Positions 1 to 10,512 of a stretch of DNA of 23,823 nucleotides are shown piece by piece. The stretch is from RGIG3159 sp034927685 (GTDB lineage: Bacteria > Bacillota > Clostridia > Oscillospirales > Oscillospiraceae): the NCBI GenBank assembly GCA_034927685.1, contig JAYFPO010000029.1, positions 1 through 23,823 of the forward strand. The letters are read 5' to 3'. A program made the position numbers and the translations under genes. Every line of letters begins with the position of its first letter. Within the stretch, counting starts at the first letter, position 1. The notes under the pieces are model-generated. The model made no database searches. It saw nothing but the letters and a program-made list of their open reading frames with translations, and was not told the DNA's origin.

Positions 1-16
1 GCGGCGCGGCTGTTTT

Positions 17-1063
17 TTATTTCAGTGTTGCCTCCAGATATACCGGGTTGTGATCCGAGGCGTGGAACTCCAGATTCAGGGTTTCCACGCTGATTTTTTC
101 GACGTTGGGCGAGAGAATAAAGCCGTCGATCACGTAATACTGGGTCTGTTCCGACGAAGCGTCATAGGGCTGGTTCAGCAGGCGACAGGTGGGATTACTA
201 CTATCGCAGGCAAACTGCCAGCCATCCGGCAGGCTGCTCTCCTCCAACACGCCGGGCGTCCAGAGCGAGGCGTCCTTGATCGGATAGGCGTCGAGGCCGC
301 CGGGGAAGGTCTGATTGAAATCGCCGCCGGCGATCACATAATTTCCCTTCTTATATTCCTCCTGCAATACGGAGAGCAGCTTTTCCGTCTGGGCCGCCTT
401 CCCCGCGCCGTCGTCATAGGCCTCCAGATGAAGATTGACCAGCACCAGCTCCTTGTCGCTCCCCTGAATGGGGACCCGCGTAATCAGCAGACAGCGCTTC
501 AGATTGGCAATGGAGACTGGCCAGGAAAAGGGACAGGGCAGACTGATTCGCTCCGCATCCCCCAGGGTAAAGCCGGACAGCGTCAGCACGCCGGAATTGA
601 CCTGTCCGATGGTAGGCAGGGGATAGGGGACATACGGACAGGAGAAATTCAGCGCAAAGGCGCCGGAAAAACCGGCTTCCTCATAATACGCGGTCTGATC
701 CACATGATAGGACCGTTTGGAATTTTGGTCCACCTCCTGCAAGAGCGTGAAATCCGCCTTTTGCCGGAGTGCAGCAATTTCTGAAAGATTCTCGTTCATT
801 CTGGTTTCGTCGGTACTTTGGACGCTCTTGCCGCCATCCATAAAAAAGTCGGCGTTGTCACCAAGCTCCGCATAACCGGTATTGAAGGTAAGAATGGAAA
901 CGGTATTGCCGGAAAATGTCGCCGCGTATTCTCCCGATTCGACCGCGATCGACTCCTGCTCCGCAGGACGATATTCCCGTACGGTCAGATACAGCAAAAT
1001 CGCGCCCACAAAAATAACGATGGCGAGCAGAAAAAATCCTAAAATTTTCAAAAGCTTTTTCAT
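17..1063 (-). CDS. Membrane-anchored endonuclease/exonuclease/phosphatase (EEP) family protein
   Basis: The 348-residue protein starts with a lysine-rich N-terminus and one hydrophobic segment (about residues 5-27), so it is probably tethered to the membrane with the catalytic domain outside. The EEP (DNase I/sphingomyelinase-like) fold is shown by its motifs in order: LTFNTGY near residue 60, LLQEVD with Glu110, VNLHLEAY near 210, GGDFNQT near 247-252, and the C-terminal SDHNP with Asp337/His338. These form the metal-binding and catalytic set of a phosphodiesterase or phosphatase. The substrate (nucleic acid, phospholipid or inositol phosphate) cannot be read from sequence. It starts 12 nt after the rlmH stop, with a GGGAGAAAG ribosome site, so the two are probably cotranscribed. 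The fold is secure; the exact activity is not. Confidence 0.85.
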   Translation of the reverse strand: MKKLLKILGFFLLAIVIFVGAILLYLTVREYRPAEQESIAVESGEYAATFSGNTVSILTFNTGYAELGDNADFFMDGGKSVQSTDETRMNENLSEIAALRQKADFTLLQEVDQNSKRSYHVDQTAYYEEAGFSGAFALNFSCPYVPYPLPTIGQVNSGVLTLSGFTLGDAERISLPCPFSWPVSIANLKRCLLITRVPIQGSDKELVLVNLHLEAYDDGAGKAAQTEKLLSVLQEEYKKGNYVIAGGDFNQTFPGGLDAYPIKDASLWTPGVLEESSLPDGWQFACDSSNPTCRLLNQPYDASSEQTQYYVIDGFILSPNVEKISVETLNLEFHASDHNPVYLEATLK

Positions 1064-1075
1064 GTCACTTTCTCC

Positions 1076-1558
1076 CTATTTATGGTATTTTGTCCCGGCC
1101 TGAATGGACTCGGCCCGATAAAGCTGCTCCAACAGCATCACGCGGAACAGATGGTGTGGAAATGTCATGCGGCTCATTGAGAGAGAAAGGTCCGCCATGG
1201 CTTTTATCGCGGAATCCACGCCGAAGCTGCTGCCGATCAGAAAACAGACGGAGGATGTCCCGCCACTCTTTCTTTCTTCCAGTGTCTTTGCCAGTTCTTC
1301 TGAGGAAAGCTGTTTTCCTTCCGGCGTACAAACGCAGAAAAACGCTCCCTTCGGTATTTTGGCCCGGATTTCCTCTGCCTCCCGCTGGAGTCCCTGTCGG
1401 ATTTCCGCTTCCGTGGGGTGTTCCGGCAGCCGGCACTCCGGCAGTTCCAGAAGCGCAACGTCGCAAAATGCACGGAGGCGCTTGAGATATTCCTCGCAGG
1501 CTGCCTGATAGAACCGTTCCCTGAGCTTTCCAACGGTCAGAATTTTTATGGAAAATAT
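1076..1558 (-). CDS. rlmH: 23S rRNA (pseudouridine1915-N3)-methyltransferase RlmH, probable AUA start
   Basis: RlmH is a SPOUT methyltransferase that methylates pseudouridine 1915 in helix 69 of 23S rRNA on the assembled ribosome. Diagnostic features are the N-terminal ILTVGKLRE, the SAM-binding FLIGSSFGVD loop, the LSLSMSRMTFPHHL segment and the C-terminal EQLYRAESIQAGTKYHK, which ends in the family's typical YHK. From the AUA codon at 1558-1556 the protein is 160 residues, matching the family length of about 155-160. That codon lies 8 nt after the near-perfect ribosome site AGGGGGTGG (1572-1564). The in-frame upstream alternatives are a TTG (1576-1574), which abuts a -10 box, and a GTG (1567-1565), which lies inside the ribosome site. 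A miscalled ATG is the other explanation. The identity is certain; the start is not. Confidence 0.93.
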   Translation of the reverse strand: MFSIKILTVGKLRERFYQAACEEYLKRLRAFCDVALLELPECRLPEHPTEAEIRQGLQREAEEIRAKIPKGAFFCVCTPEGKQLSSEELAKTLEERKSGGTSSVCFLIGSSFGVDSAIKAMADLSLSMSRMTFPHHLFRVMLLEQLYRAESIQAGTKYHK

Positions 1559-1576
1559 GGCAACCACCCCCTGCAA

Positions 1577-1605
1577 ATTATAGTATACCTTTCCTGAAAA
1601 TGCAA
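1577..1605 (-). promoter_or_regulatory. rlmH promoter
   Basis: On the minus strand there is a -35 TTGCAT (1600-1605), a 17-nt spacer and a perfect -10 TATAAT (1577-1582). Transcription would start near 1570, just ahead of the AGGGGGTGG ribosome site. This makes the TTG codon at 1576 untranscribed and unusable as a start. Confidence 0.65.
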
Positions 1606-1688
1606 TGTACGGATGGTTTCCCTACACCTTGTATGTTTTTGCCGTAAAATGGCAAGAATGAAAGCAATTCTTTATTATAATGTATTTC

Positions 1689-1717
1689 TTGCAATAGGGG
1701 CGGTTTTATGGTATGAT
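1689..1717 (+). promoter_or_regulatory. dnaA promoter
   Basis: There is a -35 TTGCAA (1689-1694), exactly 17 nt of spacer, and a -10 TATGAT (1712-1717), about 70 nt before the dnaA start. A weak DnaA-box match (TAATCCACG, 1718-1726) sits at the expected start of transcription, and a better one (TGTGGAAAA, 1755-1763) lies in the leader. This arrangement is compatible with autoregulation by DnaA. A second TATAAT at 1676-1681 has no convincing -35. Confidence 0.65.
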
Positions 1718-1754
1718 TAATCCACGTAATTTCTCAGTTTTTGAATGAAAATTC

Positions 1755-1763
1755 TGTGGAAAA
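1755..1763 (-). promoter_or_regulatory. DnaA box in the dnaA leader
   Basis: TGTGGAAAA is the reverse of TTTTCCACA, the same variant found as the best box in the dnaA-dnaN origin. It lies 24 nt before the dnaA ATG, between promoter and ribosome site, and is a plausible site for DnaA autorepression. Confidence 0.5.
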
Positions 1764-1786
1764 ATCCCATGGAAAGGAGCCCTGTC

Positions 1787-3100
1787 ATGTACTCCTCCGC
1801 TTATATCTGGGGACGGGTCATCGCGGCGTTGGAAAAGCAGCTTACGGTTCCCGTTGTCTCCTCCTATCTCGACGACGCAGAAATCATGGAGGTAAACGAA
1901 TCCTCCATTGTTCTATACACTCCCTCCGAATACCGGAAAGATATGATTCTTGGCCGCTTCTCCCTTTACATCAAGGAGGCAATGAAAGATCTTTTCGACT
2001 GGAACGTAACACTGAAGGTTATCAGCGAAGACGAGGCCGCCGCGTATCGGGACAGCCGAAAAGAAACAGAACCCTTCATGTTCAATCCTCAATTCACCTT
2101 TGACCGCTTTGTCGTCGGCTCTTCCAACCGCTTTGCCCACGCCGCCGCAGTGGCCGTGGCCAACAATCCGGCGGAAGCCTACAATCCGCTCTTTATTTAT
2201 GGCCAATCCGGTCTTGGAAAAACGCACCTGCTCTATGCCATTGCCGGGGAAATCCACCGCCAGCACCCAGATTGTAAAATTGTCTATATCAAGGGCGACC
2301 AGTTTACAAACGAACTGATTGCTGCCGTCCAAGAGGGAAAAAACGTTGAATTTCGGAATAAATATCGGAACGCGGATCTGTTCCTCGTGGACGATATTCA
2401 GTTTATCGCCGGAAAGCAAAGCACGCAGGAGGAATTTTTCCACACATTTAATTCTCTCTATGAGGCAAAAAAACAAATTGTTCTGACCTCCGACCGACCG
2501 CCCAATGAGATGCAGCGTTTGGAAGATCGGCTGTTGACCCGCTTTGAGTGGGGCCTGCTTGCCGACATCCAGCCGCCGGACTATGAGACCAGAATGGCCA
2601 TCATTAAAAACAAAGCATATTCTCTGGGGCTTCAGATGCCGGACGACGTTTGCTCCTACATTGCGGATAATATCACAACCAACATTCGTCAAATCGAGGG
2701 AACCGTCAAAAAAATCATGGCGTACCGGGATTTGACCGGTCATGAAATTGATCTTCCCTCTGTTTCCCGGGCAATTAAGGATATGTACAAGGGAAAACCG
2801 GAGGCGCTGCCGACGCCCGGTCTGATCATCGCCGAGGTCAGTCGCTTCTATTCCATTGAGGAAAACGTACTGCGCGGTACGCTGAAAAATAAGGTGACGG
2901 CAGAGGCCCGGCAGGTGGCAATGTACTTAATCAGAAAGCTGACCAATCTGAGTCTGCCGGACATTGGCAAAGAGTTTGGCAAGGACCACACCACCGTTTT
3001 GCATTCCACCCGGAAAATAGAAAATTCCATACATGAGACCGGCTCCCCCATTGCCGACAATCTCCGGGACATCACCGCAAATATCAACAGTAAGCTGTGA
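1787..3100 (+). CDS. dnaA: Chromosomal replication initiator protein DnaA
   Basis: DnaA binds DnaA boxes as an ATP-bound oligomer, melts oriC and loads the helicase. From the ATG at 1787 the protein has 437 residues, within the family range. Visible domains are a short N-terminal oligomerisation/helicase-contact domain I, a short linker, then AAA+ domain III with Walker A GQSGLGKT (139-146) and Walker B VDD (Asp202-Asp203). Domain IV is a helix-turn-helix with the FGKDHTTVLH signature around residues 397-406. The start is chosen because AAAGGAG sits 8 nt upstream and MYSSAYIW begins like domain I. The in-frame ATG at 1745 would add 14 unrelated residues and has no ribosome site. It is the first rightward gene of the origin cluster; rlmH diverges from it. 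Confidence 0.98.
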   Translation: MYSSAYIWGRVIAALEKQLTVPVVSSYLDDAEIMEVNESSIVLYTPSEYRKDMILGRFSLYIKEAMKDLFDWNVTLKVISEDEAAAYRDSRKETEPFMFNPQFTFDRFVVGSSNRFAHAAAVAVANNPAEAYNPLFIYGQSGLGKTHLLYAIAGEIHRQHPDCKIVYIKGDQFTNELIAAVQEGKNVEFRNKYRNADLFLVDDIQFIAGKQSTQEEFFHTFNSLYEAKKQIVLTSDRPPNEMQRLEDRLLTRFEWGLLADIQPPDYETRMAIIKNKAYSLGLQMPDDVCSYIADNITTNIRQIEGTVKKIMAYRDLTGHEIDLPSVSRAIKDMYKGKPEALPTPGLIIAEVSRFYSIEENVLRGTLKNKVTAEARQVAMYLIRKLTNLSLPDIGKEFGKDHTTVLHSTRKIENSIHETGSPIADNLRDITANINSKL

Positions 3101-3220
3101 ATTGTGCATGCGTTTCCTGTGAAAAACCGATTGACATAATTTCCCGACATTTTCTGTGGAAACATACGGTTCTTCTTGCACAACCATCTGTGTAGGTTTT
3201 TTTCAGACGGTGTGAGACTT

Positions 3221-3237
3221 TTTTCCACTTTTCCACA
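3221..3237 (+). promoter_or_regulatory. Tandem DnaA boxes of the origin
   Basis: TTTTCCACT and TTTTCCACA lie in direct tandem and share one base. The second is a common functional variant of TTATCCACA. They lie immediately before the DnaA-trio, the position from which DnaA is loaded onto single-stranded DNA in the Bacillus subtilis origin. Confidence 0.75.
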
Positions 3238-3249
3238 GCTTTCCCAGTT

Positions 3250-3264
3250 CTACTATTACGACTG
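3250..3264 (+). promoter_or_regulatory. DnaA-trio element of the origin unwinding site
   Basis: CTA-CTA-TTA-CGA-CTG reads as five consecutive triplets, at least three of which fit the 3'-(G/A)A(T/A)-5' trio consensus on the opposite strand. It begins 12 nt after the DnaA-box pair, as in the known basal origin unwinding system. The match is by eye against the established motif. Confidence 0.7.
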
Positions 3265-3310
3265 ATAAGGATTACCTCCTTCTTATTTCATTAGAAAGCG
3301 AGAGTTTTTT

Positions 3311-4426
3311 ATGATGCGTTTTACCTGTGAAAAAGCCCTGCTCGTAGGCGGCGTCTCCGTTGCCTCCAGAACTGTTGCCTCTAAAAGTGCTATTCCTGCT
3401 CTGGAAGGGATCCACATCAGGGCGGGGACCTGTCTGGAATTGACCGGTTACAACCTTGAAACCGGTATTACTGTAACGGTTCCTGCTGAAATCAAAGAAA
3501 CAGGCGCTTATATTTTCCCGGCGCGGCTGTTTTCCGATATCATTCGGAAACTGCCTGACGAAATGGTTTCCGTATCGGTGGACGACAACTACAGAGTATC
3601 GATCCAATGCGGCATTTCCTCTTTTACCATCACGGCCATCGACGCCGAGGATTATCCGGCCTTGCCGGATGTGGATTCGGAAAAGCAAGTCGCCATTCCG
3701 CAGCGAGAACTGCGCAATATGATCGACGGTACTATTTTTTCCGTCAGCGAAAATCAGGCGCGACCCATTCATATGGGATGCCTGTTTGAGGTGGAGGACG
3801 ATTCCATCACCGTCGTTGCCGTGGACGGATATCGGTTTGCGCTGCGGCGGTTTCATCCGGAGACCCCAATTGGGCGGCGAATGAAATTTGTTGCGCCGGC
3901 CGCTGCGCTGCGGGAAGTGGAAAAAATATTGGGTGATACCGATGAGGCAACCTATTTCACACTGGGAACCAAGCATTTGATGTTTAAAATTGGCGACGCC
4001 ACACTCATCTGCCGCCTGCTGGAGGGTGAATTCCTCGACTGGCGTCGGGTAGTGCCGAATAACAGTCCCATTCTGCTCTGCGCCGACGTGGGGAAAATTA
4101 CAAGCTCGATTGAGCGCGTCGGCCTGATTATCTCAGAGAAAATCAAAAGTCCGGTACGCTGTCTTTTTGGAGATAATTCCGCTGATTTCAAAACCTTTTC
4201 CACGGTCGGATCCGCGCACGACGGTTGCAGCGTGGCCGGAGACGGCGGAGAGCTGGAGATCGGCTTCAACTGTCGGTATCTGCTGGAGGCGCTGAAGGCG
4301 GTTCCTACCACGGAAGTCACGCTGGGTCTCTCCAACAATTTAAGTCCCGTGGTTCTGACGCCGCCGGACGGTTCCGACCGATTCAGCTATATGGTGCTGC
4401 CAGTTCGTCTGAAAGCGGGGGAATGA
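3311..4426 (+). CDS. dnaN: DNA polymerase III beta subunit (sliding clamp)
   Basis: The beta clamp dimerises around DNA and tethers polymerase III and many other partners through their clamp-binding motifs. The 371-residue product begins MMRFTCEKALL, matching the family N-terminus (M-K/R-F-T-x-E-x-x-L). It ends SYMVLPVRL, the conserved peptide-binding C-terminus in which the MPVRL-like motif forms part of the partner pocket. Three repeated clamp folds of about 120 residues each fit the length. Either ATG at 3311 or 3314 may be used; the second matches homologues better. The ribosome site (GCGAGAG) is weak. The stop codon is one base ahead of the yaaA ATG, so the two genes are translationally coupled. 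Confidence 0.98.
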   Translation: MMRFTCEKALLVGGVSVASRTVASKSAIPALEGIHIRAGTCLELTGYNLETGITVTVPAEIKETGAYIFPARLFSDIIRKLPDEMVSVSVDDNYRVSIQCGISSFTITAIDAEDYPALPDVDSEKQVAIPQRELRNMIDGTIFSVSENQARPIHMGCLFEVEDDSITVVAVDGYRFALRRFHPETPIGRRMKFVAPAAALREVEKILGDTDEATYFTLGTKHLMFKIGDATLICRLLEGEFLDWRRVVPNNSPILLCADVGKITSSIERVGLIISEKIKSPVRCLFGDNSADFKTFSTVGSAHDGCSVAGDGGELEIGFNCRYLLEALKAVPTTEVTLGLSNNLSPVVLTPPDGSDRFSYMVLPVRLKAGE

Positions 4427-4427
4427 G

Positions 4428-4679
4428 ATGAAGGTACGCGTGACCAAAAAAATTTCTGAGCCGCAGGAGGTTCCAATTCAGACGGAATATATCAAGCTGG
4501 AATCGCTGCTGAAGCTGGTCAACGCGGCCGGTTCCGGCGGCATGGCAAAAAATATGATTGTGAATGGTGATGCCGAGGTCAACGGGGAAGTTTGCACCAT
4601 GCGCGGCAAAAAGCTGCGGCCCGGCGACCAGGTGGTATTTCTCGGAAACAGATATCTGGTGACCGCCCATGAGGCTTGA
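4428..4679 (+). CDS. yaaA: S4-domain RNA-binding protein YaaA
   Basis: This 83-residue protein sits between dnaN and recF, the fixed location of the YaaA/RlbA family in Firmicutes. It is essentially one S4 domain: IKLESLLKLVNAAGSGGMAKNMI and VNGEVCTMRGKKLRPGD match the alpha-L RNA-binding core. YaaA proteins are thought to act in ribosome assembly. The ATG overlaps the dnaN stop region (one intervening base) and the 3' end overlaps recF by 11 nt, so it belongs to a tightly coupled dnaN-yaaA-recF unit. The identity rests on domain plus synteny. Confidence 0.93.
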   Translation: MKVRVTKKISEPQEVPIQTEYIKLESLLKLVNAAGSGGMAKNMIVNGDAEVNGEVCTMRGKKLRPGDQVVFLGNRYLVTAHEA

Positions 4680-5769
4680 CCGTCTGACATTGTATAGCTT
4701 CCGTAATTATGAGGAATTTGGCAGCGATTTTGTTCCCGGCGTCAATCTGATCGTCGGCGACAACGCGCAGGGAAAGACCAATTTATTGGAGGCCATCGCG
4801 TATTTGTCTACCGGTCGGTCCTTCCGTACCAGGAAGGAGCAGGAACTCATTCGGTTTGGAGACGACTTTTGCGATTTACAGGCCGCGCTGTCCCTGGAGG
4901 ATCGAACACAGACCATCCGGGCGGTGATGTTTCAGGGCAGACGGCAGCGGCAGTTGTATCTCGGCGGCGTCAGACAAAGAAACGCGACCAATCTGCACGG
5001 TCTGATGCCGACGGTTTTGTTCTGCCCGGAGGACCTCTTGATTCTGAAAACCGGCGCAGCGGGACGGCGAAAGCTCCTGGATACGGCGCTTTGCCAGCTT
5101 CGGCCCGGTTATGAAAAGGCGCTTTCTGAATATATAAAGCTGTATGAGCATAAGTCGAGAATTTTAAAGGATCATCGGGAGCATCCTTCCCTGCTGGGGC
5201 CGCTGCCGGAATTTAACGAGCAAATGGCATGCTACGGCGCCACGCTGATCGCGGGGCGCGCCAAATACCTGCGCGCCCTGGAGCAATATGCCAATCATTT
5301 TCACCGAGAGTTTTCCGGCGGAAAAGAGAGCCTCTCTCTGACCTATCAGACCGTCTCCACGGTGAAGGACCCTTTCGTACCGCCGGAGGCCCTTTATGCC
5401 GCACTGCGGGAGCACCAGGAAAGTCATTACCGGGCGGAGCTGGAATCCGCGCAGTGCCTGTCCGGGCCGCATAAGGACGATTTTCTGACGGAGCTGGACG
5501 GTATCTCGATCCGGAGCTTCGGCTCTCAGGGGCAAACCAGAACCGCCGCGATCTCTCTAAAGCTGGCGGAGCGGGAAATCTTCCGAACAGATACAGGGAA
5601 CGAGCCGATTCTGCTGCTGGACGACGTTTTGTCGGAGCTGGACGCAGGACGGCAGAATTTTGTGCTCAATCAGATCAGAACGGGGCAGGTCTTTATCACC
5701 TGCTGCGAAAAGGACCGCCTGACCGATCTGGGTCAGGTTGTCACGATCCAACAGGGCGCGCGAAGATAA
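4669..5769 (+). CDS. recF: DNA replication and repair protein RecF
   Basis: RecF is an SMC/ABC-like ATPase that helps load RecA at single-strand gaps, with RecO and RecR. The 366-residue product has the family length. It shows Walker A GDNAQGKTN near residues 30-38, the N-terminal RLTLYSFRNY signature, the ABC signature-type LSGPHKDDF in the second half and Walker B LLLDDVLSELD near the C-terminus. The ATG overlaps the end of yaaA by 11 nt, so it is probably translated by coupling. No internal promoter is seen between dnaN and recF. Confidence 0.97.
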   Translation: MRLDRLTLYSFRNYEEFGSDFVPGVNLIVGDNAQGKTNLLEAIAYLSTGRSFRTRKEQELIRFGDDFCDLQAALSLEDRTQTIRAVMFQGRRQRQLYLGGVRQRNATNLHGLMPTVLFCPEDLLILKTGAAGRRKLLDTALCQLRPGYEKALSEYIKLYEHKSRILKDHREHPSLLGPLPEFNEQMACYGATLIAGRAKYLRALEQYANHFHREFSGGKESLSLTYQTVSTVKDPFVPPEALYAALREHQESHYRAELESAQCLSGPHKDDFLTELDGISIRSFGSQGQTRTAAISLKLAEREIFRTDTGNEPILLLDDVLSELDAGRQNFVLNQIRTGQVFITCCEKDRLTDLGQVVTIQQGARR

Positions 5770-5780
5770 AGGAGATAGTT

Positions 5781-6053
5781 ATGTATTTACCCATCGGCAG
5801 CAGCATGGCGGTCCGGGAACGCTCCATCGTGGGCATTTTTGACCTGGACAACACGACCTGCTCCAAACATACCAGGGCATTTCTGCGGGAAGCGGAGCAA
5901 AACGGCCAGGTCGTTACGGCCGGAGAGGAGCTCCCAAAATCGTTTCTTTTGACGCAGGAATATGGGTTGGACCGGGTTTATCTTGTCCAGCTGAGCGCCC
6001 AGACGATGGAAAAGCGAACGAGGAAGGAGGCCGCCTTATGTCAGACATTGTAA
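5781..6053 (+). CDS. remB: Extracellular matrix regulator RemB (DUF370, YaaB)
   Basis: The 90-residue protein begins MYLPIGSSMAVRERSIVGIFDLD, the conserved start of the DUF370/RemB family, and lies between recF and gyrB exactly as in Bacillus (yaaB/remB). In Bacillus subtilis RemA and RemB activate biofilm matrix genes, and RemA is a DNA-binding protein. Whether this copy regulates matrix genes cannot be told from the sequence. The body contains the SFLLTQEYGLDRVYLVQLS segment, where family members carry a beta strand ahead of the variable C-terminus. An AAAGGAG ribosome site lies 7 nt before the ATG. The 3' end overlaps the gyrB start by 16 nt, which suggests coupling to gyrase synthesis. 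Confidence 0.9.
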   Translation: MYLPIGSSMAVRERSIVGIFDLDNTTCSKHTRAFLREAEQNGQVVTAGEELPKSFLLTQEYGLDRVYLVQLSAQTMEKRTRKEAALCQTL

Positions 6054-7975
6054 AAAACCCAGTCAAGAAAGAAGAATATGACGCGTCGCAAATCCAGGTA
6101 TTGGAAGGGTTGGAGGCGGTCAGAAAGCGACCCGGTATGTATATCGGCTCCACTTCTGCCTCCGGTTTGCACCACCTGGTCTACGAGATCGTAGATAACG
6201 CGATCGACGAGGCGCTGGGCGGATTTTGTAATCACATCACCGTGACGATCAACGAGGGCAATACCATCACCGTGACGGACAACGGCCGCGGGATTCCTGT
6301 GGACACGCAGGCGCAGACCGGACGGCCCGCGCTGGAGGTTGTCTATACCGTTCTGCACGCCGGCGGTAAATTCGGCGGAGGCGGCTACAAGGTCTCCGGC
6401 GGCCTCCACGGCGTCGGCGCGTCCGTGGTCAATGCGCTGTCTGAGTGGCTGACGGTACAGGTGCACAAGGAGGGACTCATCTATGAGATGCGGTTTTCCC
6501 GCGGGGCCATCACCCAGGAAATAAAAACCGTCGGCAAAACCGAGAAGCACGGCACGGTCGTCACCTTTAAACCGGACCTGGAGATTTTTGACACGCTGGA
6601 GTATGACTACGAAACGCTGCATACAAGGCTGCGGGAACAGGCGTTTTTAAACGGCGGCGTCCGCATCGAAATTGCCGACAGACGCACGGAGGACGGCGAA
6701 CACGACTCCATGTATTATGAAGGCGGCATTCGCGAATTTGTAGCCTATCTGAATCGGCATAAGACGGTTTTGCACAGCGACATGATCTACCTCAGCGGCA
6801 CAAAGAGCGACGCTATGGCGGAAATCGCCATGCAGTACAATGACGGATACAATGAAACGCTGCTTTCCTTTGCCAACGACATTCACACGCCTGAGGGCGG
6901 GATGCATGAGACCGGCTTCAAAACGGCGCTGACCCGGGTTATCAACGCCTACGGCGTCAAATACAACATCATCAAGGGCGACGACAAGGTGTCCGGCGAG
7001 GATGTCCGGGAGGGCCTCTCCGCGGTCATTTCGGTCAAGCTGCCGGAAGCGCAGTTTGAGGGGCAGACCAAGCAAAAGCTTGGCAATGCCTATATCAGAA
7101 CGCTGGTCGACAATGTGGTCAACGAGCAGCTCTCCACCTATCTGGAAGAGAATCCGGCGGCGGCGAAGATCATTCTCGACAAGGTTATGACCGCCAATCG
7201 TGCCCGTGAGGCCGCCAGAAAGGCCCGGGAGTCGGTCCGCCGCAAGACCGGACTGGAATCCGGCCAGATGCCGGATAAGCTGCGGGACTGCAACGAGCGC
7301 GACGCTGCGCTGACTGAACTCTATATCGTCGAGGGGGATTCCGCAGGCGGCTCCGCGACGCAGGGCCGGGACAGCCGGTTCCAGGCGATTCTGCCGCTTT
7401 GGGGCAAGATGCTGAATGTGGAAAAGGCCCGGGCCGACAAGGTCTACGGCAACGATAAGCTGCAGCCGGTCATCACGGCGCTGGGCGCCGGCATTGGCGA
7501 CGAGTTCAATCTGAAAAAGCTGCGCTATCATAAAATTATCATTATGGCCGATGCCGATGTGGACGGAAGCCACATCCGTACGCTGCTTCTGACGTTCTTC
7601 TTCCGCGTTATGCGGCCGCTGATCGAGGAGGGCTACGTCTATTCCGCCGTGCCGCCGCTCTTCAAGCTGTCACGCGGCAAGCAGAGCCGCGTGGCCTACT
7701 CCGATGAAGAACGCGACCGGATTTCCGCCGCACTGCGCGGGGACAACGCGAACGTTAAGGTTGACATTTCAAGATTCAAGGGCCTCGGCGAGATGAACCC
7801 GCACGAGTTGTGGGAGACCACCATGAACCCGGAGACCAGGACGCTGCGGCGCATCCGCCTGGAGGACGCGGTGGCGGCCGACGAGATTTTCACCGTGCTC
7901 ATGGGCGAGCAGGTCGAGCCGAGGAAAGAATTTATTGAAGTCAACGCCAAGTACGTTGTCAATCTGGACATTTAA
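6038..7975 (+). CDS. gyrB: DNA gyrase subunit B
   Basis: GyrB is the ATPase subunit of the A2B2 gyrase that introduces negative supercoils. The 645-residue product has the GHKL ATPase motifs EIVDNAIDEAL, DNGRGIPVD and GGLHGVGASVVNALS. It also has the TOPRIM residues EGDSAGG (Glu432 onward) and DADVDGSHI (Asp505/507/509), and the C-terminal SRFKGLGEMNPHELWETTM. It has the short firmicute-type form without the enterobacterial insert. The start overlaps remB and has the strong GGAAGGAGG ribosome site. Residue Trp455 in LPLWGKMLN occupies the place of Lys447 in Escherichia coli GyrB, a quinolone-pocket position. The gyrA ribosome site overlaps its stop codon. Confidence 0.98.
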   Translation: MSDIVKNPVKKEEYDASQIQVLEGLEAVRKRPGMYIGSTSASGLHHLVYEIVDNAIDEALGGFCNHITVTINEGNTITVTDNGRGIPVDTQAQTGRPALEVVYTVLHAGGKFGGGGYKVSGGLHGVGASVVNALSEWLTVQVHKEGLIYEMRFSRGAITQEIKTVGKTEKHGTVVTFKPDLEIFDTLEYDYETLHTRLREQAFLNGGVRIEIADRRTEDGEHDSMYYEGGIREFVAYLNRHKTVLHSDMIYLSGTKSDAMAEIAMQYNDGYNETLLSFANDIHTPEGGMHETGFKTALTRVINAYGVKYNIIKGDDKVSGEDVREGLSAVISVKLPEAQFEGQTKQKLGNAYIRTLVDNVVNEQLSTYLEENPAAAKIILDKVMTANRAREAARKARESVRRKTGLESGQMPDKLRDCNERDAALTELYIVEGDSAGGSATQGRDSRFQAILPLWGKMLNVEKARADKVYGNDKLQPVITALGAGIGDEFNLKKLRYHKIIIMADADVDGSHIRTLLLTFFFRVMRPLIEEGYVYSAVPPLFKLSRGKQSRVAYSDEERDRISAALRGDNANVKVDISRFKGLGEMNPHELWETTMNPETRTLRRIRLEDAVAADEIFTVLMGEQVEPRKEFIEVNAKYVVNLDI

Positions 7976-7989
7976 GGAGGCTGCGGAAT

Positions 7990-10506
<2,517 letters not shown>

Positions 10507-10512
10507 TTGCAT

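Larger units (their letters stand above)
3101..3310. other. oriC: dnaA-dnaN intergenic origin region
   Basis: This 210-bp gap between dnaA and dnaN carries clustered DnaA-box-like 9-mers: TGTGAAAAA (3118-3126), TGTGGAAAC (3155-3163), TTTTCCACT (3221-3229) and TTTTCCACA (3229-3237). The last two are directly abutting and in the same orientation. Twelve nucleotides after the strongest box is CTACTATTACGACTG (3250-3264), a run of triplets matching the DnaA-trio element on the complementary strand. Position, box orientation and trio together reproduce the Bacillus-type basal unwinding system. dnaN expression signals must also lie here, but I could not define a convincing promoter. A TTGACA at 3131 has no -10 at the right distance. 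Confidence 0.85.

Noticed and set aside
1..16. Possible terminator downstream of the EEP gene
   Set aside because: A GC-rich stretch followed by T lies at the window edge, but any pairing arm is outside the window, so no hairpin can be shown.
3131..3159. TTGACA at 3131 as a dnaN promoter
   Set aside because: The hexamer is perfect, but the sequence 17 nt downstream (CTGTGG) is a DnaA box and not a -10.
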